Positions 8,469 through 16,895 of a stretch of 64,000 bases of DNA are shown here, in pieces; the stretch's first letter is position 1, and every line of letters starts with the position of its first letter. A program made the translations under genes and the position numbers. This stretch comes from JBMOOG01 sp049324535 (GTDB lineage: Bacteria; Pseudomonadota; Alphaproteobacteria; Rhodobacterales; Rhodobacteraceae). The stretch spans positions 124,001 to 188,000 of the forward strand of contig JBMOOG010000019.1 in the NCBI GenBank assembly GCA_049324535.1, given 5' to 3'. The notes under the pieces are model-generated. The model did no database searches. It saw only the letters and a program-made list of their open reading frames with translations, and was not told the DNA's origin.

Positions 8469-9859
8469 CCGACATCGCCGCCGCCAAGGCCGCCCTTTCG
8501 CATCTCGAACTCGACGAGAATCCGGCCTCGATCCGCGCGAAAAGCCGCGACTTCTTCTGGTATTCGCCGGTGCTGAAGGCGCGCATGGACCATCTGTGCG
8601 CCGACTTCGTAGTCGCGCCCCGATCCGAGGCCGAGGTGATCGAGGTGCTGGCCACCTGCCATGCCCACAAGGTGCCGGTGACGGTGCGCGGCTCGGGCAC
8701 CGGCAATTACGGGCAGGCGATGCCGCTTGCGGGCGGCTGCGTGCTGCACATGAAGAACATGGACAAGGTGCGCGCGATCGCGCCCGGCCGGGTGATCGCG
8801 GAACCGGGGATCGTGCTCAAGGATCTCGACGCGCAGACCCGCGCCCAGTCCGGGCAGGAACTGCGGATGTTCCCCTCGACCCACGCCGCCGCGACGCTCG
8901 GCGGCTTCATCTGCGGCGGCTCCGGCGGCGTGGGGTCGGTGCGCTGGGGCGCGCTGCGCGACCTCGGCAACATCATCCGGCTGCGGGTGGTGACGATGGA
9001 GGCGCAGCCGCGGGTGCTCGAATTCCGCGGCCAGGACCTGGCGCGCGTGAGTCACGCCTACGGCACCAACGGCGTGGTGACCGAGATCGAGATGCCGCTC
9101 GCCCCCGCATACGACTGGGTCGGCGTCTTCGTCGCCACCCCGGACTTCGACACCGCGATGTGCATGGGCGCCGATCTGGCCGACGAGGACGGCATCCTGG
9201 TGAAGCTCGTCTCGGTCTACGAGGATCCGATCGCCCAGGACTATTTCCAGCGCGTGGCGCCGCAGATGCGCCCGGGCGAATCGCTTCTGGGCCTGATGGT
9301 CGCGCCGCAGTCGATGGACGGCTTCGCCGATTTCCTGGCGCGCTGGCCCTCGGCGCGTGGCCTCTTCCGGTCGGACGCGCACGACTGGGCCCGCGACCCC
9401 GGCCCGGTCTACGAATACGGCTGGAACCACACCACGCTGCGGGCGCTGAAGGTCGATCCGTCGATCACCTACCTTCAGGTGCGCTACGCCGGGCCCGACT
9501 TCCTCGACCGGATCCGCGCCGTGCGCGCCGAGTTCGGACCCGAGCTCATGCAGCACCTCGAGGTGATGCGCGAGCATGGCCGGACGATCTATGCGGGCCT
9601 CACGCTCGTGCGCTTTTCCACCGAGGCGCGGCTCGACCAGATCGTGAAGCGCCACGAGGAGCTCGGCGCGATGATCTTCAACCCGCACCGGATGACGCTC
9701 GAGGAAGGCGGACGCCAGAACACCGACGCGCGCCAGCTTGCCTTCAAGCGCGAGGCCGACCCGCAGGGCCTGCTCAACCCCGGCAAGATGATCGCCTGGG
9801 ACGTGGCCAACTGGGACTATCGCGGCGTCTACACCTACGCCGGGATGCGCCAGCCATGA
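8465..9859 (+). CDS. FAD-binding oxidase (PCMH/GlcD type)
   Basis: A 464-residue flavoprotein. The PCMH-type FAD domain occupies roughly residues 40-220: VAPRSEAEVIEVLATCHAHKVPVTVRGSGTGNYGQ, then STHAAATLGGFICGGSGGVGSVRWGALRDLGN, which binds the FAD pyrophosphate. The C-terminus reads FKREADPQGLLNPGKMI, the usual end of FAD_binding_4 oxidases. Family members oxidise hydroxy acids, amines or ring systems, so the substrate is open. The absence of a Sec signal suggests a cytosolic enzyme. Its position after a deaminase and before two quinone reductases suggests it performs the oxidative step of the pathway. Confidence 0.88.
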   Translation: MTDIAAAKAALSHLELDENPASIRAKSRDFFWYSPVLKARMDHLCADFVVAPRSEAEVIEVLATCHAHKVPVTVRGSGTGNYGQAMPLAGGCVLHMKNMDKVRAIAPGRVIAEPGIVLKDLDAQTRAQSGQELRMFPSTHAAATLGGFICGGSGGVGSVRWGALRDLGNIIRLRVVTMEAQPRVLEFRGQDLARVSHAYGTNGVVTEIEMPLAPAYDWVGVFVATPDFDTAMCMGADLADEDGILVKLVSVYEDPIAQDYFQRVAPQMRPGESLLGLMVAPQSMDGFADFLARWPSARGLFRSDAHDWARDPGPVYEYGWNHTTLRALKVDPSITYLQVRYAGPDFLDRIRAVRAEFGPELMQHLEVMREHGRTIYAGLTLVRFSTEARLDQIVKRHEELGAMIFNPHRMTLEEGGRQNTDARQLAFKREADPQGLLNPGKMIAWDVANWDYRGVYTYAGMRQP

Positions 9860-9880
9860 GCGCGCGCCGGACTGTCGCGG

Positions 9881-9935
9881 CCGGGGGCGGCCTGCCCCCG
9901 GACCCCCGGGGGTATTGGACCGAAGAAGAAGGAGG
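9881..9935 (+). repeat. Dispersed intergenic repeat, copy A
   Basis: A GC hairpin (GGGGGCGGCCTGCCCCC type) followed by CCCCCGGGGGTATT and ending CGAAGAAGAAGG. The same order of blocks recurs at 12036-12085 in the same orientation and at 31275-31344 reversed. This copy sits inside the catabolic operon, between the FAD oxidase and the first quinone reductase, and replaces the 4-bp overlaps seen elsewhere in the operon. Confidence 0.7.
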
Positions 9936-10010
9936 CCGCGCCTTTCCGCCGGCAGACCCCTCCCCGCCGGAGGCCTCCGCCGCCGGCCGCGCGCGCGGCG
10001 GGGTGGCGTG

Positions 10011-10589
10011 ATGCGCGCGCTCGTGCTCTTTGCCCATCCCTGCCCCGAGAGCTTCTCGGCCGCCCTGCACGCCGCCGTGGTCGGCAGCCTGCGCGGACGC
10101 GGCTGGGAGGTGGACGACTGCGACCTGAACGCCGAGGGCTTCTCGCCGGTGCTGACCGAGGCGGAGCGGCGCGGCTACCACGCGGTCGGCGCCAACATCG
10201 CCCCGGTCGCGCCTTACGTCGAGCGGCTGCGGGCGGCCGAGGCGCTGGTGCTGGTGTTTCCGGTCTGGAACTTCGGCTATCCGGCGATCCTGAAGGGGTT
10301 CTTCGACCGGGTGTTCCTGCCCGGCGTGTCGTTCCGGCTCGAAGGCGGCAAGGTGGTGCCGAACCTCACCCATGTGCGCCGGCTGGCCGCCGTGACCACC
10401 TATGGCGGCAGCCGGCTCCGGGCGATGCTGGCGGGCGACCCGCCGCGCAAGGTGGTGACGCGGGCGGTCTGGCACGTGACCCGGCCCGAGAAGACCCGCT
10501 ATCTGGCGCTGTACGACATGAACCGCGCGGACGAGGCGAAACGGCGGGGGTTCCTCGCCCGGGTCACCCGCGCGATGGAGACCCTCTGA
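10011..10589 (+). CDS. NAD(P)H-dependent oxidoreductase, flavodoxin-like fold (first copy)
   Basis: A 192-residue protein of the Flavodoxin_2 family (NQO1/KefF/MdaB-like FMN or FAD quinone reductases). The start ALVLFAHPCPESFSAAL is the phosphate-binding loop region and VLVFPVWNFGYPAILKGFFDRVFLPGVSF is the hallmark active-site strand of this family. I chose the ATG at 10011; the longer frame upstream is repeat DNA. The gene is followed immediately by a second member of the same family. A role in regenerating or accepting electrons for the neighbouring FAD oxidase, or reducing a quinonoid intermediate, is inferred. Confidence 0.88.
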   Translation: MRALVLFAHPCPESFSAALHAAVVGSLRGRGWEVDDCDLNAEGFSPVLTEAERRGYHAVGANIAPVAPYVERLRAAEALVLVFPVWNFGYPAILKGFFDRVFLPGVSFRLEGGKVVPNLTHVRRLAAVTTYGGSRLRAMLAGDPPRKVVTRAVWHVTRPEKTRYLALYDMNRADEAKRRGFLARVTRAMETL

Positions 10590-11221
10590 TGCGCGCGCTC
10601 GTCGTCTATTGCCACCCCTGCCGCGAGAGCTTCACGTCGGCCGTCCGCGATCTGGTGATCGCGAAGCTTGCCCGCGCCGGGGCCGAGGTGCGGCTGCACG
10701 ATCTCTACGCGCAGGGCTTCCATCCGGCGCTGAGCTGGGCCGAGTGGAAGGGGTATCTGGACACGCCGGCGAACCGCGCCGAGGTCGAGGCCGAGGTGGC
10801 CGACATCCAGTGGTGCGACACGCTGATCTTCGTATACCCGACCTGGTGGTACGGGCTGCCGGCGATGCTGAAGGGCTGGCTCGACCGGGTGCTTCTGCCG
10901 GACGTGGCCTTCCTGATGCCCGATGCTGCCAACCGCACCATCCGGCCGGGGCTGCGCCACATCACCCGGCTTGGCGTCTTCACCACCGGCGGGGCGAGCC
11001 GATGGCTTACCTGGCTGGTCGGCGCGCCGGGCAAGCGCACGCTGATGCGGGGGGTGGGGCTTCTGTGCAAGCCGGGCAAGCGCACCGCCTTCGCCATGCA
11101 CTACCTTATGGACAGTTCCACGCCCGAAAGCCGCGCCCGCCACCTGGAACGGGTCGCCCGCCAGATGGACCGGCTGATCGGCCCGGTCCCGGTCCGCCAG
11201 CCCGAGGAGATCCCGTCATGA
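10589..11221 (+). CDS. NAD(P)H-dependent oxidoreductase, flavodoxin-like fold (second copy)
   Basis: A 210-residue Flavodoxin_2 protein that starts on the last base of the preceding gene's stop codon. It shares ALVVYCHPCRESFTSAV and LIFVYPTWWYGLPAMLKGWLDRVLLPDVAF with the first copy but is clearly diverged (WWYG in place of WNFG), so the two may act on different substrates or form a heterodimer. Its stop overlaps the creatininase-family gene. Tandem quinone reductases of this size are unusual and are listed as a finding. Confidence 0.88.
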   Translation: MRALVVYCHPCRESFTSAVRDLVIAKLARAGAEVRLHDLYAQGFHPALSWAEWKGYLDTPANRAEVEAEVADIQWCDTLIFVYPTWWYGLPAMLKGWLDRVLLPDVAFLMPDAANRTIRPGLRHITRLGVFTTGGASRWLTWLVGAPGKRTLMRGVGLLCKPGKRTAFAMHYLMDSSTPESRARHLERVARQMDRLIGPVPVRQPEEIPS

Positions 11222-12006
11222 GCCGCCGTCTCGACTGGGCCGAGTACCGCGCCCCCGAGTTCCGCGACATCGACCCGATGCGGGTGATCGCGGTCCTGCC
11301 GACGGCGGCCATCGAGCAGCACGGGCCGCATCTGCCGGTGGGCACCGACACGCTGATCGCCGAAGGCATGCTGGCCTCGCTGCGCGCGGCCTGCCCCGAG
11401 GATCTCGACCTGCGCATCCTGCCGGTGCAGGCGGTGGGCAAGTCGAACGAGCATCTCTGGGCGAAGGGCACGCTCACGCTGTCGGCCGAGGCGGCGCTGA
11501 AGGCCTGGGTCGAGATCGGGCTGTCGGTGGCGCGCGCCGGGGTGCGCAAGATCGTGGTCGTCAACAGCCACGGCGGCAATCTCGACCTGGTGTCGATCCT
11601 GACCCGCGAGCTGCGGGTGCGCGCCGGAATGCTGGCGGTCAAGTGCCAGTGGACGGGTTTCGGCCATCCCGAAGGGATGTATCCGCCGCGCGAGCTGGCC
11701 TTCGGCATCCACGGCGGCGATGTCGAGACCTCGCTCATGCTGCATTTCCGGCCGGACACGGTGGACAGGGACGCGGCGCGCGACTTCGCCTCCTCGGCCG
11801 AGGGGGCGGCGATCCCGCCGACCGGCCCCCTGTCCTACGGCTGGATCGCGTCGGATCTCAATCCGGCGGGCACGGTGGGCAATGCGGCGGCCGCGACGGC
11901 GGAGAAAGGGCGCGCCACCGCGGCGCATCAGGTCGCGGGATTCATCGGGCTCTTGCGCGCGGTGGCGGCCCATCCGCTGGACGGATTCGCGCCGGTGCCG
12001 GGCTGA
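11218..12006 (+). CDS. Creatininase family protein (cyclic amide hydrolase)
   Basis: A 262-residue protein. The metal site is visible: PTAAIEQHGPHLPVGTDTLIAEG provides Glu, His and Asp ligands, VVVNSHGGNLD the next His, and FGIHGGDVETSLMLHF the final His/Glu. Creatininase-family enzymes open cyclic amides (creatinine; formamidopyrimidines in ArfB/MftE-type relatives). As the last gene of the operon it could hydrolyse a ring made by the upstream deaminase and oxidase. It is not assigned to creatinine itself, because no creatinase or sarcosine oxidase gene is present nearby. Confidence 0.88.
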   Translation: MSRRLDWAEYRAPEFRDIDPMRVIAVLPTAAIEQHGPHLPVGTDTLIAEGMLASLRAACPEDLDLRILPVQAVGKSNEHLWAKGTLTLSAEAALKAWVEIGLSVARAGVRKIVVVNSHGGNLDLVSILTRELRVRAGMLAVKCQWTGFGHPEGMYPPRELAFGIHGGDVETSLMLHFRPDTVDRDAARDFASSAEGAAIPPTGPLSYGWIASDLNPAGTVGNAAAATAEKGRATAAHQVAGFIGLLRAVAAHPLDGFAPVPG

Positions 12007-12035
12007 GGGTGCCGGGCGGAGGGCCGGGCGGAGGG

Positions 12036-12085
12036 CCGGGGCCGCCCGCCCCGGACCCCGGGGGTATTTCTGCAAAGAAGAAGTG
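12036..12085 (+). repeat. Dispersed intergenic repeat, copy B
   Basis: Same block order as copy A: GC stem, CCCCGGACCCCGGGGGTATTT, a short spacer and AAAGAAGAAG. It fills the 84-bp gap between the convergent creatininase and codA-like genes and could serve as a shared transcription-ending hairpin, although no U tract follows. Confidence 0.7.
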
Positions 12086-12090
12086 GCCGG

Positions 12091-13362
12091 TCAGCCGTGG
12101 CGGCGCCGCACCGTCGCCGGCCGGCCCGGCAGCGACAGCCGCGCATCGTCGCGGGCGCCTTCGGCCACCACCTTGCCCCTGGCGACGACCCAGAGCCTGC
12201 GGGCGCGCAGCCGCAGCGCCTCAGTCGGCGTGCCCGCGTCGAGCACCACGAGGCTTGCCCGGCAGCCGGGCGCGAGGCCGTAGTCCTGAAGCCCCATGAT
12301 CCGGGCGTTGGTCTCGGTGACCATGGTGAAGCAGCGCGCCATTTCCGCCGGGTGGGTCATCTGCGCGACATGCAGCCCCATGAAGGCCACGTCGAGCATG
12401 TCGGCCGTCCCGAGGCTGTACCAGGGGTCCAGAACGCAGTCCTGGCCCCAGCCGACCGGGATGCCGAGCGCCTGCATCTCCTTGACCCGGGTCAGGCCCC
12501 GGCGCTTCGGGTAGCTGTCGTGGCGGCCCTGGAGCGTGATGTTGATGAGCGGGTTCGGGATCGCGGTCATGCCGCTTTCGGCGATGAGCGGCAGGAGCTT
12601 CGAGACGTAGTAGTTGTCCATCGAATGCATCGAGGTGAGGTGGCTTCCGGCCGCGCGGCCGCCCAGACCGTGCCGCGTCACCTCGCGCGCCATGGTTTCC
12701 ACATGGCGGCTCATCGGGTCGTCGGTCTCGTCGCAGTGGACGTCCCACATCAGCCCGCGCTCGGCCGCGATGCGGGCGAGATCGCGCAGGCTTTCGGCGC
12801 CTTCCTCCATGGTGCGCTCGAAATGCGGGATGCCGCCGACCACATCGACGCCCCGGTCGAGCGCGCGAATGAGGTTCGCGCGCCCGTTCGGCGCGCGGTA
12901 GAGCCCGTCCTGCGGAAAGGCCACCAGCTGCAGGTCGATCCAGGGCGCGACGCGGGCCTTGACCTCGAGCATGGCCTCGACGCCCCGCAGATGGTCGGGG
13001 GTGGTGTCGACATGGGTGCGGATCGCCAGAAGCCCCTGGCTCACCGCCCAGTCGCAATAGGCCATGGCGCGGTCCACCATCGCGTCGACGGTGGCGATGT
13101 CGCGCAGCTCGCCCCAGAGGCTGATGCCTTCGAGGAGCGTGCCCGAGGCGTTCACCCGCGGCAGGCCGTAGGAGAGCGTCGCGTCCATGTGGAAATGCGG
13201 ATCGACGAAGGGCGGCGCGACCAGATCGCCGGTCGCGTCGATGACGCGGCCCGCCCCGGCCTCGATCCGCGGCTCGACCGCGACGATGGTCCCGCCGCGG
13301 ATGCCGATGTCGGCCACGCGGCCGTCGGGCAGCGTGCCCCCCTTGACGATGAGATCGAACAT
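12091..13362 (-). CDS. codA: Cytosine deaminase (CodA-like)
   Basis: A 423-residue amidohydrolase closely resembling E. coli CodA in block order: VAPPFVDPHFHMDATLSYGLPRVNASGTLLEGI, RTHVDTTPDHLRGVEAMLEVKARVAPWIDLQLVAFPQDGL, WDVHCDETDD (His and general-base Glu), SHLTSMHS (His), YPKRRGLTRVKEM and DPWYSLGTADML. The metal Asp segment reads GQDCVLDPWY where E. coli has GHDDVFDPWY, so both residues flanking the metal Asp differ. Cytosine to uracil deamination is the default call, but this change may shift the substrate. It is the last gene of the BMP-type importer operon, directly after the permease genes, so imported nucleobase is probably its substrate. Confidence 0.85.
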   Translation of the reverse strand: MFDLIVKGGTLPDGRVADIGIRGGTIVAVEPRIEAGAGRVIDATGDLVAPPFVDPHFHMDATLSYGLPRVNASGTLLEGISLWGELRDIATVDAMVDRAMAYCDWAVSQGLLAIRTHVDTTPDHLRGVEAMLEVKARVAPWIDLQLVAFPQDGLYRAPNGRANLIRALDRGVDVVGGIPHFERTMEEGAESLRDLARIAAERGLMWDVHCDETDDPMSRHVETMAREVTRHGLGGRAAGSHLTSMHSMDNYYVSKLLPLIAESGMTAIPNPLINITLQGRHDSYPKRRGLTRVKEMQALGIPVGWGQDCVLDPWYSLGTADMLDVAFMGLHVAQMTHPAEMARCFTMVTETNARIMGLQDYGLAPGCRASLVVLDAGTPTEALRLRARRLWVVARGKVVAEGARDDARLSLPGRPATVRRRHG

Positions 13363-14306
13363 CAGCGTTCTCCCTTGCGGTAGGGCACCATCAGCGCCGC
13401 CGGCACCGAGGCGCGGCGCGACATGGCGATGAGGGCGAGGATCGACAGCGCATAGGGCGCCATCAGGAAGATCTGGTAGGGCACCTGCGCGCCGAGCGGC
13501 GTCTGCTGGAGCCGGACCTGAAGCGCGTCGAAGGCGGCGAAGAGAAAGGCGCCGATCACCGCCTTGCCGGGCCGCCAGGCGCCGAACACCACAAGCGCGA
13601 TCGCGATCCAGCCGCGGCCGTTGACCATCTCGAAGAAGAAGGACGAGAAGGCCGAGAGCGTGAGGAACGCGCCGCCCACCGCCATCAGCCCCGAGCCGAC
13701 GATGACCGCACCCATGCGCAGGCCGGTCACCGAGAGCCCCTGCGCCGCGACCGAGGCGGGGTTCTCGCCCACCGCGCGGATCGCGAGGCCGAGGGGCGTG
13801 CGGTAGAGGACGAGGGCCGTCAGCCCCGCCACCGCGAAGGCCAGGTAGGTCATCGCGGTCTGGGCGAAGAAGGCCGGGCCGATCAGCGGGATCGCGGACA
13901 GGCCGGGGATCGGCAGCGGCGCGAAGGGGGTGATCTTCGGCGGGCTGGTGACCTCGGGCAGCGCCAGGCGATAGGCGAAATAGGCGGTCGAGGTCGCAAG
14001 CAGCGTGACCCCGAGTCCGACGACATGCTGCGAGAGCCCGAAGGGCACGGTGAGCGTCGCGTGCAGAAGCCCGAAGAGCGCGCCGGCCGCGAAGGCCGCC
14101 GCGACCCCGGCCCAGAGCCCGAAGCCCGCATAGACCGTCATCCAGCCGGCGAAGGCACCGATCACCATGATCCCCTCGATCCCGAGGTTGAGGACGCCGG
14201 CGCGTTCGCAGATCAGCTCGCCCATCGTGGCGAAGATCAGGGGCGAGGCGATGCGCACCATCGCCGCCCAGAAGCTTGCCGACAGGAGGATGTCGAGGAT
14301 CTCCAT
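13362..14306 (-). CDS. BMP-type nucleoside/purine ABC transporter permease 2
   Basis: A 314-residue membrane protein with about eight to nine hydrophobic segments. It begins with LICERAGVLNLGIEGIMVIGAF, the hallmark of the second permease (YufQ/NupQ-like) in BMP-family importers. TALVLYRTPLGLAIRAVGENPASVAAQGLSVTGLRMGAVIVGS is the cytoplasmic coupling loop. Single-base overlaps link it to codA downstream and to the first permease upstream. Confidence 0.92.
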   Translation of the reverse strand: MEILDILLSASFWAAMVRIASPLIFATMGELICERAGVLNLGIEGIMVIGAFAGWMTVYAGFGLWAGVAAAFAAGALFGLLHATLTVPFGLSQHVVGLGVTLLATSTAYFAYRLALPEVTSPPKITPFAPLPIPGLSAIPLIGPAFFAQTAMTYLAFAVAGLTALVLYRTPLGLAIRAVGENPASVAAQGLSVTGLRMGAVIVGSGLMAVGGAFLTLSAFSSFFFEMVNGRGWIAIALVVFGAWRPGKAVIGAFLFAAFDALQVRLQQTPLGAQVPYQIFLMAPYALSILALIAMSRRASVPAALMVPYRKGER

Positions 14307-15355
14307 CAGTCCCTCACCACCCGGAACCGGGTCAGGAAGAGCGCGAGCACCATGTAGAGGAGCGCCGAGGCGAGGAGCATGTCGGCGATGTAGGAGGGCA
14401 CGCCGGCCGAGCGGCTCATGGCGTCGGATCCGACGAAGATGCCGGCCACGAAGAGCGCCGAGACGACGACGCCCAGCGGATTGAGGAGTGCGAGCATGGC
14501 GACGATGATCCCCGAATAGCCGAAGCCGGGCGACAGATCGAGCGTGAGGTTGCCCTTGAGCCCCGCCACCTCGGAAAAGCCCGCAAGCCCCGCAAGCCCG
14601 CCCGACAGAAGCGCCGTCTGCACCAGCACCCGGTTGACCGGGATGCCGGCAAAGCGCGCGGCCTGCGCATTCTCGCCCACCGCCCGGATCGCGAAGCCGA
14701 TGGTGGTGCGGGTCAGGATCACCCAGACCACCACCGCCGAAAGGATCGCAAGGCCGAAGCCCCAGTGAAGCCGCAGCCCCTCGACGATGCGGGGCAGCCG
14801 CGCCTCGGGGATCAGCGCCGCCGACTTGGGCCAGCCCATGCCCATCGGGTCCTTGAGCGGCCCCTCAAGGAGCATCGAGACGAAGAGGAGCGTGATGAAG
14901 TTCAGAAGAAGCGTCGTCACCACCTCGTCGACCCCCATGCGGGTCTTCAGAAGCACCGGGCCGAGCAGCATCAGCGCGCCCGCCAAAAGCGCCGCCAGCG
15001 CCAGCAACGGCAGGAGCGCCCAGGCCGGCCAGCCGAGCGCCCCGGTGCCCAGAAGCACCGTGACCAGCGCGCCGGCGTAGAGCTGCGCCTCGGCCCCGAT
15101 GTTCCACAGCTTCGCCCGGAAGGCGACCGCCACGGCGAGCCCGGTGAAGATCAGCGGCGTTGCGCGGTTCAGCGTCTCGAGAAGCGCGAACTTCGACCCG
15201 GCGGCGCCCTTGAGGATCAGCCCGAGCGTCGCGAAGGGGTTGGCGCCCGCGATCAGGGCGAGCCCCGACCCGGTGACGACGGTCGCGGCCAGCGCCAGCG
15301 CCGGCAGACCGTAGCGGCGCGCCGCCGAGGGGTTCGCGATCGGCTCAAGCCGCAT
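14306..15355 (-). CDS. BMP-type nucleoside/purine ABC transporter permease 1
   Basis: A 349-residue membrane protein. FTGLAVAVAFRAKLWNIGAEAQLYAGAL and ILTRTTIGFAIRAVGENAQAARFAGIPVNRVLVQTALLSGGLAGLAGFSEVAG are the hallmarks of the first permease (YufP/NupP-like) of the BMP class. Its start overlaps the ATPase stop by 11 bp. Together with the second permease it forms the heterodimeric channel. Confidence 0.92.
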   Translation of the reverse strand: MRLEPIANPSAARRYGLPALALAATVVTGSGLALIAGANPFATLGLILKGAAGSKFALLETLNRATPLIFTGLAVAVAFRAKLWNIGAEAQLYAGALVTVLLGTGALGWPAWALLPLLALAALLAGALMLLGPVLLKTRMGVDEVVTTLLLNFITLLFVSMLLEGPLKDPMGMGWPKSAALIPEARLPRIVEGLRLHWGFGLAILSAVVVWVILTRTTIGFAIRAVGENAQAARFAGIPVNRVLVQTALLSGGLAGLAGFSEVAGLKGNLTLDLSPGFGYSGIIVAMLALLNPLGVVVSALFVAGIFVGSDAMSRSAGVPSYIADMLLASALLYMVLALFLTRFRVVRD

Positions 15356-16895
15356 GGCTGCCCTCGTCGAAGCCGCCGCCGGCCATCCAGTGGCCGAGAT
15401 CGGCCGCGGTCATCGTGCCCCGCGCGAAGGGGGGCGACAGGCGGCCTTCGCTCATCACGTGAAGGACATCCGACAGGGCCATGATTTCATCCAGATCCTC
15501 GGAGATCAGCAGCACCGCCGCCCCCGCGTCGCGCGCCGCGATCAGGCGGTTGTGCACGTAAGTCACCGCGCCGATGTCGAGCCCGCGCACCGGCTGGTTG
15601 GCGAGGATGATCCGCGGCGCGGATTCGAGCGCGCGCCCGAGGATGAGCTTCTGCATGTTGCCGCCGGACAGGAGCCGGATCCGCGCCTCGGGCCCCGGGC
15701 AGCGCACGTCGTAGTCGGCGATGATGCGGCGGGCATGGTCCTCGATGGCCCGCCAGTCCATCCAGCCGCGCCGCGAATAGGGCGCCTTGTCATAGGTTTC
15801 CAGAACGGCGTTCTCGGCCAGGGTGAAGTCGGCGATGGCGCCGGTCCTGTGCCGGTCCTCGGGGATGCGGCCGATGCCGTGCGACAGCGCGACGCGGGGC
15901 GTCCAGCGCGGCGGATCGAAGGCCCCGATCCGGAGCCGCCCCTCCGACGGCGTGACCAGCCCCGAGATCAGGTCGGCAAGCGCCGCCTGCCCGTTGCCCG
16001 ACACGCCCGCAAGCCCGGTGATCTGGCCGGCGTGCAGGCTCAGGTCCACCCGCCGCAGGCCGGTGCGCGTTCCTTCCGCGGGGGTCGAGACCTGCGACAG
16101 CGTCAGGAGCGCCGGCCCCGGCGCGCGCGGCTCGAGCCGCGGGGGCGTCACCTCCGACCCGACCATCATCGCGGCGATGCGCCGGGGGTCGGTGTCGGCC
16201 ACGGCGACCTCGTCCACCTTGCGGCCATGGCGCAGGATCACGACGCGCGCGGCGATCGCCATCACCTCGTGCAGCTTGTGGCTGATGAAGATCACCGACA
16301 GGCCCTGGGTGACCGCGCGGCGCAACGTGGCGAAGAGCGCCTCGGCCTCCTGCGGGGTCAGCACGGCCGTCGGCTCGTCGAGGATGAGAATCCGTGCCTC
16401 GCGCCAGAGCGCCTTGAGGATCTCGACCCGCTGGCGTTCGCCGACCGACAGCGTGGCGACCCGGGCATCGGGATGGACCGCCAGCCCGAAATCGCGCGAC
16501 AGCGCCTCGATCCGGGCGCGCGCCGCGGCCAGCCCCAGCCGCGGGGCGAAAAGCCCGCGGGTGCCCAGAAGGATGTTCTCGGTCACGGTCAGGTTGTCGG
16601 CCAGGGTGAAATGCTGGTGCACCATGCCGACTCCGGCCGCGAGCGCCGCGCGCGGCTGGCCGGGCGGCAGCGTCCGCCCGAAGACCTCGACCGTCCCGGC
16701 GTCGGCCGTGTACTGGCCGAAGAGGATGTTCATCAGCGTGGTCTTGCCGGCGCCGTTCTCGCCCAGAAGCGCGATCACCTCGCCGCGCCGCAGCTCGATG
16801 TCGATGCCGTCATTGGCCACGAGCGCGCCGAAGCGCTTGGTGATGCCGGCAAGGCGCAGGACCACGTCCTGCGCCAGCCCGTCCGGGTGGGTCAC
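15345..16895 (-). CDS. BMP-type ABC transporter ATP-binding protein, two fused nucleotide-binding domains
   Basis: A 516-residue double ATPase like NupO/RbsA. The N-terminal half has a full Walker A (LLGENGAGKTTLMN, about residue 42), signature LSVGERQRVEILKAL and Walker B ILILDEPTAVLTPQEAE. The C-terminal half has a degenerate Walker A (GVSGNGQAALADLI) and signature LLSGGNMQKLILGRAL, a common asymmetry in this class. It overlaps both neighbouring genes. Confidence 0.94.
   Translation of the reverse strand: MTHPDGLAQDVVLRLAGITKRFGALVANDGIDIELRRGEVIALLGENGAGKTTLMNILFGQYTADAGTVEVFGRTLPPGQPRAALAAGVGMVHQHFTLADNLTVTENILLGTRGLFAPRLGLAAARARIEALSRDFGLAVHPDARVATLSVGERQRVEILKALWREARILILDEPTAVLTPQEAEALFATLRRAVTQGLSVIFISHKLHEVMAIAARVVILRHGRKVDEVAVADTDPRRIAAMMVGSEVTPPRLEPRAPGPALLTLSQVSTPAEGTRTGLRRVDLSLHAGQITGLAGVSGNGQAALADLISGLVTPSEGRLRIGAFDPPRWTPRVALSHGIGRIPEDRHRTGAIADFTLAENAVLETYDKAPYSRRGWMDWRAIEDHARRIIADYDVRCPGPEARIRLLSGGNMQKLILGRALESAPRIILANQPVRGLDIGAVTYVHNRLIAARDAGAAVLLISEDLDEIMALSDVLHVMSEGRLSPPFARGTMTAADLGHWMAGGGFDEGSHAA

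Noticed and set aside
11218..12006. Calling the creatininase-family gene a true creatinine amidohydrolase
   Set aside because: No creatinase, sarcosine oxidase or creatinine transporter nearby; family includes several other cyclic-amide hydrolases.
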